This document shows, piece after piece, positions 1-8,266 of a stretch of 64,000 nt of DNA (the stretch's first letter is position 1; each line of letters starts with the position of its first letter). The notes beneath the pieces were generated by a model. It did not search any database. It worked only from the letters and a program-made list of their open reading frames with translations, and had not been told where the DNA came from. The position numbers and the translations under genes are program-made. Source of the stretch: Wenzhouxiangella marina (lineage in GTDB: Bacteria; Pseudomonadota; Gammaproteobacteria; Xanthomonadales; Wenzhouxiangellaceae); contig NZ_CP012154.1 of assembly GCF_001187785.1 (NCBI RefSeq), positions 1,048,501 to 1,112,500 on the forward strand. Reading direction: 5' to 3'.

Positions 1-231
1 AACGTTAATCGAGCCAGGCCTCGGCCCTTCGGGAAGAAGCCCGGGGAAGTGCAGGGAGCTGGATGCAGGGCGCTGGACACCCATGAAGTCGACCCGAGGG
101 TATCCTGAGCGGCAGGTCCAGTCGGGGCCAGGGAACCGGGCAGGTTACTGTGTGCTCGTGGTCGTCGGCCACGTCCCTGCAGGACGGGCCAACGTGTCGA
201 TGCATCTTGAAACGATCAGGAGAGGCGAGTC

Positions 232-633
232 TTGAACTACTCGGGTGGATGTCTGTGCGGAGCCGTTCGCTTCGAGGTCGAGGGCGACTTCGAGCACTTT
301 TTCCTCTGTCATTGCGCCCGCTGCCGGAAGGGGTCCGGGTCCTCGAATGCCGCCAATCTCTTTGCGCGATCTGCGGCACTCCGCTGGCTGTCCGGGGAGT
401 CGATGGTCGCGGTCTACGAATTGCCGGGCAGTCGCCATGGCAGAGCGTTCTGCAAGGCCTGCGGCTCGCCCCTGCCGACGTCGCAGGACGGCGGGTCCTT
501 GCTCGTCGTGCCGGCCGGGAGTCTGGAGACCGACCTGGCGATGCGGCCTCAGGGACACCTGTTCATGGCCAGCCGCGCCAGCTGGGACGATCGCCTGGAC
601 GAAGTCCCCCGATTCGACGCCTTGCCGGACTAG
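232..633 (+). CDS. GFA-family (glutathione-dependent formaldehyde-activating enzyme-like) zinc protein
   Basis: A 133-residue protein with the cysteine pattern of the GFA/CENP-V fold: C7-x-C9, C26-x-C28-x2-C31 and C74-x2-C77, which bind structural and catalytic zinc in this family. Family members are small cytoplasmic enzymes, most of unproven substrate; only a few act on S-hydroxymethylglutathione, so formaldehyde detoxification should not be assumed. The start is a TTG preceded by an AGGAGAGGCGAG purine run at a good distance, and the protein then begins MNYSGGCLCG as is usual for the family. It stands alone, 83 nt before a small membrane protein. Family assignment is firm, function is open. 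Confidence 0.85.
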   Translation: MNYSGGCLCGAVRFEVEGDFEHFFLCHCARCRKGSGSSNAANLFARSAALRWLSGESMVAVYELPGSRHGRAFCKACGSPLPTSQDGGSLLVVPAGSLETDLAMRPQGHLFMASRASWDDRLDEVPRFDALPD

Positions 634-716
634 CCAGACGTCCCGGGGCAGTCGCTATACTTCGTGCTGTTCCGACGGCCGACCATGGCCGAATTCGAAG
701 TCTGGCGAGAATCCAT

Positions 717-1004
717 ATGCTCAATCTGTTCCGCGTTGCCAGCCTGGCCGAGGGGGTTTCCCTGCTGGTGATCCTCAGTGTCACCCTGGGTTTGATCAGC
801 CGGGAGTACGTCTACGTTCTCGGCATGACGCACGGTGTGATCTTTCTGATCTACTGCGTGCTGTCACTGATCGTGTCGCACCAGCAGAAATGGTCGGTCA
901 TCACCTGGTTGCTCAGCCTGCTGGCGGCCGTCCTGCCCTTCGCCTTCATTCCGATGGAGTTGTTTCTGGAAAGGGAACTGAAGAAGCGGGGCTCAGAGGA
1001 GTAG
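717..1004 (+). CDS. DUF3817 small integral membrane protein
   Basis: This 95-residue protein begins MLNLFRVASLAEGVSLL and has three hydrophobic segments (about residues 10-28, 35-55 and 65-85), ending in a charged tail with FLERELKKR. The N-terminal F-R-x3-x-E-G pattern followed by a GMTHG-like loop matches DUF3817, an inner-membrane family of unknown function. I chose the ATG at 717 because the reading frame upstream of it overlaps the preceding GFA gene and lacks family similarity. A possible -10 (TATACT, 656-661) lies 55 nt upstream. No function can be given. Confidence 0.8.
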   Translation: MLNLFRVASLAEGVSLLVILSVTLGLISREYVYVLGMTHGVIFLIYCVLSLIVSHQQKWSVITWLLSLLAAVLPFAFIPMELFLERELKKRGSEE

Positions 1005-1266
1005 GGTCTGGCAGGAGCGCAGCGCCGTTCTCGGTCAGGGTCATGGCGGACGCTTCGATCCGCGCTGCAGGATCGGTGACAACGATGTTCAGCAATACAT
1101 CCGTGCCCGGATCGTCCAAACGCCCTCGATTGCCGTGCCTGGCCGAATGGGCTAACCTCGGGGCTTCGATCTGACCGACATCTGCTTTCTGACGCTCGAG
1201 CCTCCCTTGCTCGGGGGATGAGGACGCCCGCCGAGCAGGTCATCCGGGATCGGAGGGGAGGCAATT

Positions 1267-4200
1267 GTGGATGGAAAGCTGACGACGGCGGGTGTCTTCG
1301 ACACCGTGTCGGGTGCCCGGCCGGCGCCGCCGCTGGCTGCCGTGGGCCTGGCCTTCGCCATGCTCCTCGCCCTGTTCGGATTGCTGACTCCCGGTTCGGT
1401 CGCCGCACAGAATTGCGGTGGTGACGGGCAGCGCGCCTGCTGCCTGTTCGAAGCCCCCTTCGGCGCCTGCCAGCCAGGGTTGCTGGAGATTCCCGGCTGT
1501 GTCGGTGACTGTCAGTGCAGCAACAGCGTGTTCCAGTCGTCCAGCAGCTGCGTGGCGCCGACGCCCTGTGGGGGTCTGGGTGAGCGAGCCTGTTGCTTCG
1601 GCGAGTCCGCCTTCGGGCCCTGTGAAGCCGGTCTGGTCGAGAACGCGCAACCCGATGCCGGCTATTGCACCAATCTGCCGGGCACCCAGTCGAGCAGTGT
1701 CTGCCTGGCCCCCACGCCCTGCGGTGGCGCCGATCAGCGTGCCTGCTGCGCCGGAGAGGCGGCCTTCGGCGCCTGTCAGGCGGGGCTGGTGGAGGAGCCG
1801 ATCGCAAACACGGGCCAGTGCAACAACCTCGCGCCCGGCATCGAGTCGCAGGGCATCTGCCGCGCCGTCTCGCCCTGCGGTGGCGACGGCCAGCGCGCCT
1901 GCTGCGTGGGTGAAGCGGCCTTCGGGGCCTGCCAGGCCGGTCTGGCCGAGGTCCCTCAGGCCAACGCCGGCCAGTGCGGCAACTTTCCCTGGGGCACGCA
2001 ATCGAGCAGCATCTGCCAGGCGGTCACGGACTGCGGTGGACCGGGTCAGCGCGCCTGCTGCGTCGGTGAGGCCGGCTTCGGTGCCTGCCAGGCCGGGGTC
2101 AACGAAGTACCGGGCTGCGCCGGCGACTGCCTGTGCGAAACCGGGGCGACGGCCAATTCCACCTGCGTCACGCCGGCCCCCTGCGGCGGTCTCGGTCAGC
2201 GCGCCTGCTGCGTCGGCGAAGGCGCCGCCTGCAGCGCCGGTCTGGACGAGATTCCTGGCTGCACCGGCGATTGCTTCTGCGGCCCGAGCGCGACCGCCGC
2301 CGCCGTCTTTTCGAGCTCCAGCTGTGGCCTGATGACCGATCCTGCAGGCGGCATCATGCAGATCGCGGAGCCCGGCGTCGACTGCATCGACTGTGATCCA
2401 CAGCCGCAGCCGGTGCCCGAGTTCTGCAATCTGCAGGGACTGTCCGACATGCACGCGCACATGTTCGCCCACCTGGCGCACGGTGGCGCGGCCTTCGTCG
2501 GCCGGCCCTACGATCCCGTCGGCGGCATCAACGAGGCCCTCAAGCAGGACTACGGCACCCATATGGACGTCGTCGGCGCCTTCGAGGGCGGGGCGCCGCC
2601 GGCGCATGTGGCCGACGGTCTGCCGCCCGACTGCCCGCCGTACCTGCTTGCCACGGGCGTCTGCGATGGCCAGGTGCTCTGGCACGGCGATCACCAGCCC
2701 TTCGACGACCCCACCGGCACCGGCACCGACGATCAGCCCGGCGCGCCCCTGGGTTCGCCGCTGTTCAACGGTTGGCCGACGCACAAGTCGGCGGTCCATC
2801 AGCAGATGTACTACCGCTGGCTCGAGCGCGCCTGGCGCGGCGGCTTGCGGCACATGGTGATGATGGCCGTGCACTCCGAGGCCATGTGCGAGGTCTCGGT
2901 GCAGCTGGCCGGCGTCGACTGCGCGGACTCGATGGCCCAGATCGATCTGCAGATCGAAGCGGCCTACGCCTTCCAGGACTGGCTCGATGCGCAGAGCGGG
3001 GGTCCGGGCGAGGGCTGGTTCCGCATCGTGCACAGCCCGGTCGAGGCTCGACGCGTGATCCTTGCCGGCAAGCTCGCGGTGACGCTCGGCATCGAGGTGG
3101 ACAATCTTTTCAACTGCAAGGCCAGCGGCCCCTGTCCGAACATGCCGGGTCGGCCGGCGCTGGACACGGTGCAGAAGGCGATCGACTTCTACTACGACTG
3201 GGGCGTGCGTCATATCTTCCCGGTGCACAACTTCGACAATGCCTTCTCCGGGGCGGCGCTGTGGCTTGACCCCCTGGCCGTCGGCAACCGCTACATCCAG
3301 TACGAGTGGCAGACCGGCCAGGACTGCGCCACCACGCCAGGCGCCGGGCCGGGCTACGGCTTCCGGCACGACAACGTCACCATCGACATCCTGCGCGCCC
3401 TGGCCTGCGCCGTTTCCAACGGCCCGATCGAGAGCTGCGACCTCGGCGACATCGCACCCCCCTTCAATACCCCGACCAGCTGCAACACCCGGGGACTGAC
3501 GGCTGCCGGCGTGGATCTGATCCAGCGCCTGATGGCCAGGGGCATGCTGATCGATATCGACCACATGTCCAGCCGCGCGCTGAACGAGACCCTCGATCTG
3601 GCGGCCCTGCTGGGGAACTACCCGCTGGTCGCCAGCCATGGCCAGTTCTTCGATCTGCATCCCCAGCTCTACGGCGATCCGACCGCGCCGGGCTCCGGTG
3701 GCCAGGCGGGACGGCACGAGCGCATGCGGACCCGCGATCAGCTCGATCGGATGCGCGATCTCGGCGGCCTGGTGGCGCTGCTGACCCTCGATGGCCAGCA
3801 GACGCTGCAATACACGCCGAGCCCGGTGAATGGTTTTCCGACCATCGCGGCCGACTGTCGGTCCTCGACCAAGAGCTGGATTCAGGCCTATCAGTACGCG
3901 GTCGATGTCATGCAGGGCCCCGTGGCGCTAGGGACCGACTTCAATGGAGTGGCCGCGCACACGGGACCGCGCTTCGGCTCGGCCGGCTGTGGCGGAGAGG
4001 ACGGGGTGGTCGATCTTCTGGCCTCACGCAAGGAAGAACGCAGCGCCCAGGAACGGGCGGGCAACCAGCTGAGCTATCCGTTCAGCAACCCCTTCGGCAC
4101 CTTCCAGCGACAGGTCACCGGCCAGCAGACCTTCGACTTCAATACCGATGGTCTGGCCCACGTCGGCCTGCTGCCCGACATGCTGGCCGACGTCGCCCAG

Positions 4201-4389
4201 CTGGGCATGGCTGGCGCCGGCATGGAGCCGCTCTACCGATCGGCCAACCGCTATCTGGAGGTGTGGGAAGCGGCACTCGGGGAGGCCTGCGACGTGAATG
4301 ACGCCGAGCCGCCCATCGACCCGATGTTCATGGACCGCTTCGAGCTGGCCTCGACGCTGATTGGCCGTCGCCGCCCGGTACGGCGCTGA
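1267..4389 (+). CDS. Secreted Cys-rich-repeat protein with C-terminal peptidase M19 (membrane dipeptidase)-like domain
   Basis: A 1040-residue protein starting at GTG behind GGAGGGGAGG. An internal hydrophobic stretch (about 24-45) ending in VAAQ looks like a late signal peptide. Residues 50-355 hold six repeats of about 50 residues, each opening CGGxGQRACC and carrying conserved downstream cysteines. Repeats 1, 5 and 6 have a GCxGDCxC variant. From about residue 385 comes a metallohydrolase resembling M19 renal-dipeptidase-like enzymes: DMHAH (H396, H398), a MLIDIDHMS strand, SHG (H791) and GTDFNG (D891). Many cysteines suggest extracytoplasmic disulfides. The substrate is unknown; the family cleaves dipeptides or related amides. 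A motif DPMFMDRFE lies near the C-terminus. The repeat-plus-M19 arrangement is unusual to me. Confidence 0.8.
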   Translation: MDGKLTTAGVFDTVSGARPAPPLAAVGLAFAMLLALFGLLTPGSVAAQNCGGDGQRACCLFEAPFGACQPGLLEIPGCVGDCQCSNSVFQSSSSCVAPTPCGGLGERACCFGESAFGPCEAGLVENAQPDAGYCTNLPGTQSSSVCLAPTPCGGADQRACCAGEAAFGACQAGLVEEPIANTGQCNNLAPGIESQGICRAVSPCGGDGQRACCVGEAAFGACQAGLAEVPQANAGQCGNFPWGTQSSSICQAVTDCGGPGQRACCVGEAGFGACQAGVNEVPGCAGDCLCETGATANSTCVTPAPCGGLGQRACCVGEGAACSAGLDEIPGCTGDCFCGPSATAAAVFSSSSCGLMTDPAGGIMQIAEPGVDCIDCDPQPQPVPEFCNLQGLSDMHAHMFAHLAHGGAAFVGRPYDPVGGINEALKQDYGTHMDVVGAFEGGAPPAHVADGLPPDCPPYLLATGVCDGQVLWHGDHQPFDDPTGTGTDDQPGAPLGSPLFNGWPTHKSAVHQQMYYRWLERAWRGGLRHMVMMAVHSEAMCEVSVQLAGVDCADSMAQIDLQIEAAYAFQDWLDAQSGGPGEGWFRIVHSPVEARRVILAGKLAVTLGIEVDNLFNCKASGPCPNMPGRPALDTVQKAIDFYYDWGVRHIFPVHNFDNAFSGAALWLDPLAVGNRYIQYEWQTGQDCATTPGAGPGYGFRHDNVTIDILRALACAVSNGPIESCDLGDIAPPFNTPTSCNTRGLTAAGVDLIQRLMARGMLIDIDHMSSRALNETLDLAALLGNYPLVASHGQFFDLHPQLYGDPTAPGSGGQAGRHERMRTRDQLDRMRDLGGLVALLTLDGQQTLQYTPSPVNGFPTIAADCRSSTKSWIQAYQYAVDVMQGPVALGTDFNGVAAHTGPRFGSAGCGGEDGVVDLLASRKEERSAQERAGNQLSYPFSNPFGTFQRQVTGQQTFDFNTDGLAHVGLLPDMLADVAQLGMAGAGMEPLYRSANRYLEVWEAALGEACDVNDAEPPIDPMFMDRFELASTLIGRRRPVRR

Positions 4390-4495
4390 GCGCGAGCAGG
4401 TCAGCCGTGGGAAAGGGCTACTCGACACGGGGCTCGGCAAGACAAGGAAAACCGACGCGTCGTCCTGACGCACGGCTCACGAACGGGAGGGATCC

Positions 4496-5608
4496 ATGAC
4501 AAGAGGCTTGTTTGTTCTGACCATGCTGCTGATGGCTGGCAGCTCCGGCTTGCGGGCCCATGAGTGGCACAGCAGTGAACAGATGGCGCGGGCGGCCCGG
4601 GCTCTGCTGGACACGCTCGGCCCCGAGCAGCGCGAAGTCGCGCAGTTCGCCTTCGAGGCGGAGGAGCGGACCCGCTGGTCGAATCTGCCGATCCTGATGG
4701 TGCCGCCGTCCGGGCTCCTGTTGAAGGACATGAACGATGCCCAGCGTGCGGCGACCCAGGCCCTGCTTCGGGCCTCCCTGTCCAGCCAGGGCTATGCGAA
4801 GTTCGTCGGCGTGATGCGCCTGGAGGTCCTGCTTCATGAGGCGGCGCGGGCGCGATTCCAGGGCGAGCCGACTGGTCCGCAGCAGGCCTTCATCGCGACC
4901 CGCGACCCGAACAAGTACGCGGTGGCGATCTTCGGCGAGCCGGGCTCCGAGCACTGGGGCTGGCAGTTCTCCGGCCACCACGGGGCGGCGAATTTCACCG
5001 TTCACGAGGGTCGCGTCGGGTTCACGCCGACCTTTCTCGGCAGTTCGCCGCGTCGAGTCGAAACCGGCCCCTTCGCGGGCAGCATGGCCCTGCCGCACAA
5101 AGCCGATCGGGGGCTCGAGCTGATGCAGGCTCTCAGCCAGGAACAGCAGTCGACCGCCCAGGTCTCGGAGGATTTGCCCGACGGCATCTTCGAGGGCCCC
5201 GGGCGCAAGGCCAGCCTCGAAGCCTATGAGGGTCTGCAAGCCAGCGAACTGAACGCCGATCAGCGGCGCCTACTCCGCGCCCTGATCGAGGAGTACGTTC
5301 GGAATGCGGACTTCGACGCCGCCGATGCCCAGCTCGTGGCCATCGAAGCGGCGGGTTGGGACCAGCTCTGGTTTTCCTGGCGCGGCCCGATCGCGGCCGA
5401 CGGGCGCTTCTACTATCGGGTCCACGGCCCGCGTCTGCTGATCGAATACAACCTCGTCGACGAGAACCACGATCACTCGATCGTCCGGGATCCGAGCAAT
5501 GACTACGGTGCCGACTGGCTCGGCCAGCATTACGAAGAACACCACCCGAGTCAGGAGGAAATCCGGGCGGGCGTCCAGGAACGCATGGGCATCGGGGGGC
5601 AGAATTGA
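4496..5608 (+). CDS. DUF3500 domain secreted protein
   Basis: A 370-residue protein with a signal peptide (MTRGLFVLTMLLMAGSSGLRA) and a body rich in His/Asp motifs. Family-type landmarks are WGWQFSGHHGAANFTV around residue 155-170, the FxGSxPxxV segment after it, and a C-terminal LIEYNLVDENHDHSIVRDP followed by YGADWLGQHYEEHH. These are typical of DUF3500, a periplasmic family of unknown activity whose conserved histidines suggest metal binding. The ATG follows a GGGAGG site by 5 nt. It ends 7 nt before the broken porin gene, so the two were probably cotranscribed. Confidence 0.8.
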   Translation: MTRGLFVLTMLLMAGSSGLRAHEWHSSEQMARAARALLDTLGPEQREVAQFAFEAEERTRWSNLPILMVPPSGLLLKDMNDAQRAATQALLRASLSSQGYAKFVGVMRLEVLLHEAARARFQGEPTGPQQAFIATRDPNKYAVAIFGEPGSEHWGWQFSGHHGAANFTVHEGRVGFTPTFLGSSPRRVETGPFAGSMALPHKADRGLELMQALSQEQQSTAQVSEDLPDGIFEGPGRKASLEAYEGLQASELNADQRRLLRALIEEYVRNADFDAADAQLVAIEAAGWDQLWFSWRGPIAADGRFYYRVHGPRLLIEYNLVDENHDHSIVRDPSNDYGADWLGQHYEEHHPSQEEIRAGVQERMGIGGQN

Positions 5609-5615
5609 CGGCGTC

Positions 5616-6604
5616 ATGAGGGTGCTTCGATCCCTCGTCTGCGGCCTGCTCCTGTCGGTGATGGGAGCGGAGGCTCGCGCCGAGGTCGATCTGACCCTCG
5701 GCGCCTACTCGGACTATGTCTTTCGCGGCGTCTCCCAGACCGATGAGGGCCCGACTCCCCAGCTCAGTCTGGACGTCTATGGGGAGACAGGATGGTATGC
5801 CGGTATCTGGGCCTCCGACGTCGATTTCGACGAATCCGGCGACTGGGAACTCAATCCGTATCTAGGGGACCTCTGAATAATTATTCTCGGGCGCGACAGG
5901 CCTTTGCGGGAGTCTCCGGCTTGGCTTGGGCGAGCGTGGTTTGGTCATTCCAAATAAGCGAGTCCAAACGAGGCGGAGGCCCCGCAAAGGCCTGTCCCTA
6001 TCGGGTTTCGCCGGAAAAGCCGCATCTCTTGCGTCGCGCCACTCGGCCGTAGCGACGGCTACTGTCGCTCGTGTCGCACCACACGATCTGCGGCTTTTCC
6101 GACTGAAACGCGCTCCGAGCATAATTGTTCAGAGGTCCCCTAGGCCTTTCCGGTGCCCTCGGGGATTCGGGCTGGGACTACGACGCCTACGCCATCTATT
6201 ACGCCTATCCGTCCAGCGACGAGGTGGACGGTTACCCGGAGCTGATCCTCGCCCTCGGTCGCGACGGGCTGGTGGCCAGTCTGGCCTACGCCTGGGACAA
6301 CTACGGACTGGGTGAGACGGCCGTTTATCTGAAGCTCGCGAAAGAGCAGGAACTGCCCGCTGGTTTCGCTCTGCATGCCTCGCTGGGTTACAGCCACTTT
6401 TCCTCGCCGGAGACCGATTTCCATCTCGGTGCCCCCGATGATTACTTCGACTGGAATCTTGCGGTGTCCAGGCCTCTGGCGGGCTTCGACCTCCGCCTCG
6501 ACTACTTCGACACCGATGGCAACGGGAATGCGCTGTTCGGTCGCGAGCTGGCCGATCGTCGGCTCGTGTTCTCGATCGCGCGGACGTTCCGGCTCCTGGA
6601 GTGA
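5616..6604 (+). pseudogene. TorF-type (Gcw_chp) putative porin, interrupted by a MITE
   Basis: The 5' part (5616-5865) encodes a signal peptide and a beta-barrel start, ending in WELNPYL. The 3' part (6144-6604) resumes at GLSGALGDSGWDYDAY and ends with the strand RLVFSIARTFRLLE. Removing the 274-bp element and one CTAG copy joins CTA-G to GC-CTT and restores an uninterrupted frame of 237 codons, a normal length for the family TIGR02001. As it stands the first part reads into a TGA inside the element (5874-5876), giving an 86-residue stump, and the 278-bp addition also shifts the frame. TorF family proteins are presumed outer-membrane channels. Loss of function is inferred. Confidence 0.88.
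5866..6139. mobile_element. MITE, 274 bp, IS5-like ends with CTAG target duplication
   Basis: The element starts GGGACCTCTGAATAATTAT and ends with the reverse complement of GGGACCTCTGAACAATTAT, so the terminal inverted repeats are 19 bp with one mismatch. It is flanked by direct CTAG copies at 5862-5865 and 6140-6143, which fits the YTAR target of IS5-group elements. It has no transposase. Inside are two perfect inverted pairs: 5895-5910 with 5981-5996 (16 bp) and 6013-6024 with 6089-6100 (12 bp). It would need an IS5-family transposase in trans; none is in this window. IS5 kinship is inference from ends and target. Confidence 0.85.
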
Positions 6605-6760
6605 TTCTCGGACGATACGCCTTTGTCGATCACCGAAAGGGCGACCGTTTCTCGCAACAGCGAGGATTTTCAAGCAAGTTTTAACGGAGCTTCATGCTCC
6701 GGGCCCGGATTGGCAGCACCATGCGGTCAGACCAATCGAGGCCATCCGGAGCCCAGACCC

Positions 6761-8251
6761 ATGCGATCACGACTCGTCCTGTCGACGGCCTTGGTGCTGT
6801 CGATCATTGCTTGCGCATCACCGGTTCGGGCTCAGTTCGACCAAGCCGCCTACCTGAAATCCATGACCCCCGACGCCATCCAGCGCGGACAGGCCGTGGC
6901 CCTTTCGGGTCGCCTGGCCCTGCTCTCGGGCCTCGAGGGAAATGCGGAAGGTACGGTCGCCGTCTTCGAGCAGGGCCTGGATGGGCAGTGGGCGTTTCAG
7001 AGCCTGATCAAGGCGGGCAACGCCCAGGGCGGCGATCAGTTCGGCGTGGCCCTGGCCGTGGATGGCGACACGATCGTTGTCGGCGCGCCAGGGGAGGACA
7101 GTGCCGCAACCGGAATCGGTGGTGATCAGGGCGACGACTCCGCCGAGGACGCGGGCGCAGTCTATGTCTATGTTCGGGCTCAGGACCAATGGGTCGAGCA
7201 GGCCTACATCAAGCCGTCCAATACGGACGCCGGGGATCAGTTCGGGTTCAGCGTCGCCTTGTACGGCGACACCCTGGTCGTGGGTGCGCCGGGTGAGGAC
7301 GGTGGCGATTCGGGCGTTGGCGGCAACCCGGGCAGCAATGCGCTGCCGACCTCCGGTGCGGCCTATGTCTTTGTCCGCTCGGGAGGCAGCTGGAGCCAGC
7401 AGGCCTATCTGAAAGCCAGCAACACCGATGCGGCGGACGCCTTCGGCACCGCCGTGGACGTGTACCGAGCCTGGATCGCTGTCGGTGCGCCCTTCGAGGC
7501 CAGTGCCGCCACTGGACTTGGCGGAAATGCCGCCGACGATTCGGCCAGCGGCGCCGGCGCTGCCTATGCCTTCAAGCGTCAGGGCGTCAACTGGTCGCCG
7601 CTGGGCTATCTCAAGGCCTCCAACACCGATGCGGGCGATCGCTTCGGCACCTCGGTCGCGTTGACCGGTTCGCCGACCTTGATCGGTCACGAACTGCTGC
7701 TGATTGTCGGCGCGCCGGGCGAAAGCAGCTTGGCAACGGGCATCGGCGGTAATCAGAATGACAACGCTGCGTCCGACGCCGGCGCCGCTTACGCCTTCCT
7801 CGGCAATGGGACGGGCGGTTGGGGGCAGATCGCCTACCTCAAGGCCTCCAATACGGGCGCCGACGATGAATTCGGGCAACGCCTGGCAGTCAGTGATGGC
7901 ACGACTCGGCGGATCGTGGTCGGTGCCTCCCGGGAAGATAGCCTGGGCACGGGGGTGGACGGAGTACAGGCCGACAATTCCGCGCCTCAGGCCGGTGCTG
8001 CCTATCTGTTTCTGGAGAACAACCAGAGCGTGCAGCAGGAACACTATCTGAAAGCCAGCAACACCGGCGGCGGGGACCGCTTCGGCTACGCCGTGGCCGT
8101 CGATCGCAGCCTGATCCTGATCGGCGCGCCCCTCGAGGACAGCGCAGCGCTCGGCGTTGGCGGCGATCAGCAGGACGACTCGGCCAGCAATGCCGGCGCA
8201 GCCTATCTGTTCTCGCTCCCCGATGGGGTCTTTGCCGATCGTTTCGATTGA
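6761..8251 (+). CDS. Secreted FG-GAP repeat beta-propeller protein
   Basis: A 496-residue protein with an N-terminal signal (MRSRLVLSTALVLSIIAC ASPVRA). It may be cut after VRA, or lipidated at the Cys of IIAC. The rest is seven FG-GAP-like units of about 60 residues, six of them very regular, built around DxFGxSVA, GDTLVVGAP and GAAYxFxR, and joined by LKASNTDAG. Seven such units fit a closed seven-bladed integrin-alpha-like propeller, often calcium-binding and used for adhesion. The protein ends exactly in DGVFADRFD. The ATG at 6761 opens the signal peptide; the frame is open further upstream but has no signal there. It converges on the phosphoesterase gene 15 nt away. Confidence 0.85.
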   Translation: MRSRLVLSTALVLSIIACASPVRAQFDQAAYLKSMTPDAIQRGQAVALSGRLALLSGLEGNAEGTVAVFEQGLDGQWAFQSLIKAGNAQGGDQFGVALAVDGDTIVVGAPGEDSAATGIGGDQGDDSAEDAGAVYVYVRAQDQWVEQAYIKPSNTDAGDQFGFSVALYGDTLVVGAPGEDGGDSGVGGNPGSNALPTSGAAYVFVRSGGSWSQQAYLKASNTDAADAFGTAVDVYRAWIAVGAPFEASAATGLGGNAADDSASGAGAAYAFKRQGVNWSPLGYLKASNTDAGDRFGTSVALTGSPTLIGHELLLIVGAPGESSLATGIGGNQNDNAASDAGAAYAFLGNGTGGWGQIAYLKASNTGADDEFGQRLAVSDGTTRRIVVGASREDSLGTGVDGVQADNSAPQAGAAYLFLENNQSVQQEHYLKASNTGGGDRFGYAVAVDRSLILIGAPLEDSAALGVGGDQQDDSASNAGAAYLFSLPDGVFADRFD

Positions 8252-8266
8252 GGCGACGGTCGAGAC

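Noticed and set aside
1-231. Window start before the GFA gene
   Set aside because: Open frames here are short shadows; I see no gene, RNA or repeat that I can support.
1400-2340. Regular DNA repeats that could be taken for a CRISPR array
   Set aside because: They are in-frame codon repeats of a Cys-rich protein, about 150 bp per unit and divergent, not short identical repeats with spacers.
1240-3810. Very long minus-strand open frame opposite the Cys-rich hydrolase
   Set aside because: High-G+C antisense shadow; no signal, domain or ribosome site, and the plus-strand product has clear repeats and motifs.
5926-6315. Open frame running through the MITE into the porin remnant
   Set aside because: A chance frame created by the insertion; the parts belong to the MITE and the broken gene.
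6686-6700. GGAGC-TTCAT-GCTCC hairpin upstream of the FG-GAP gene
   Set aside because: Five-base stem only and no T-run; not strong enough to call a terminator.
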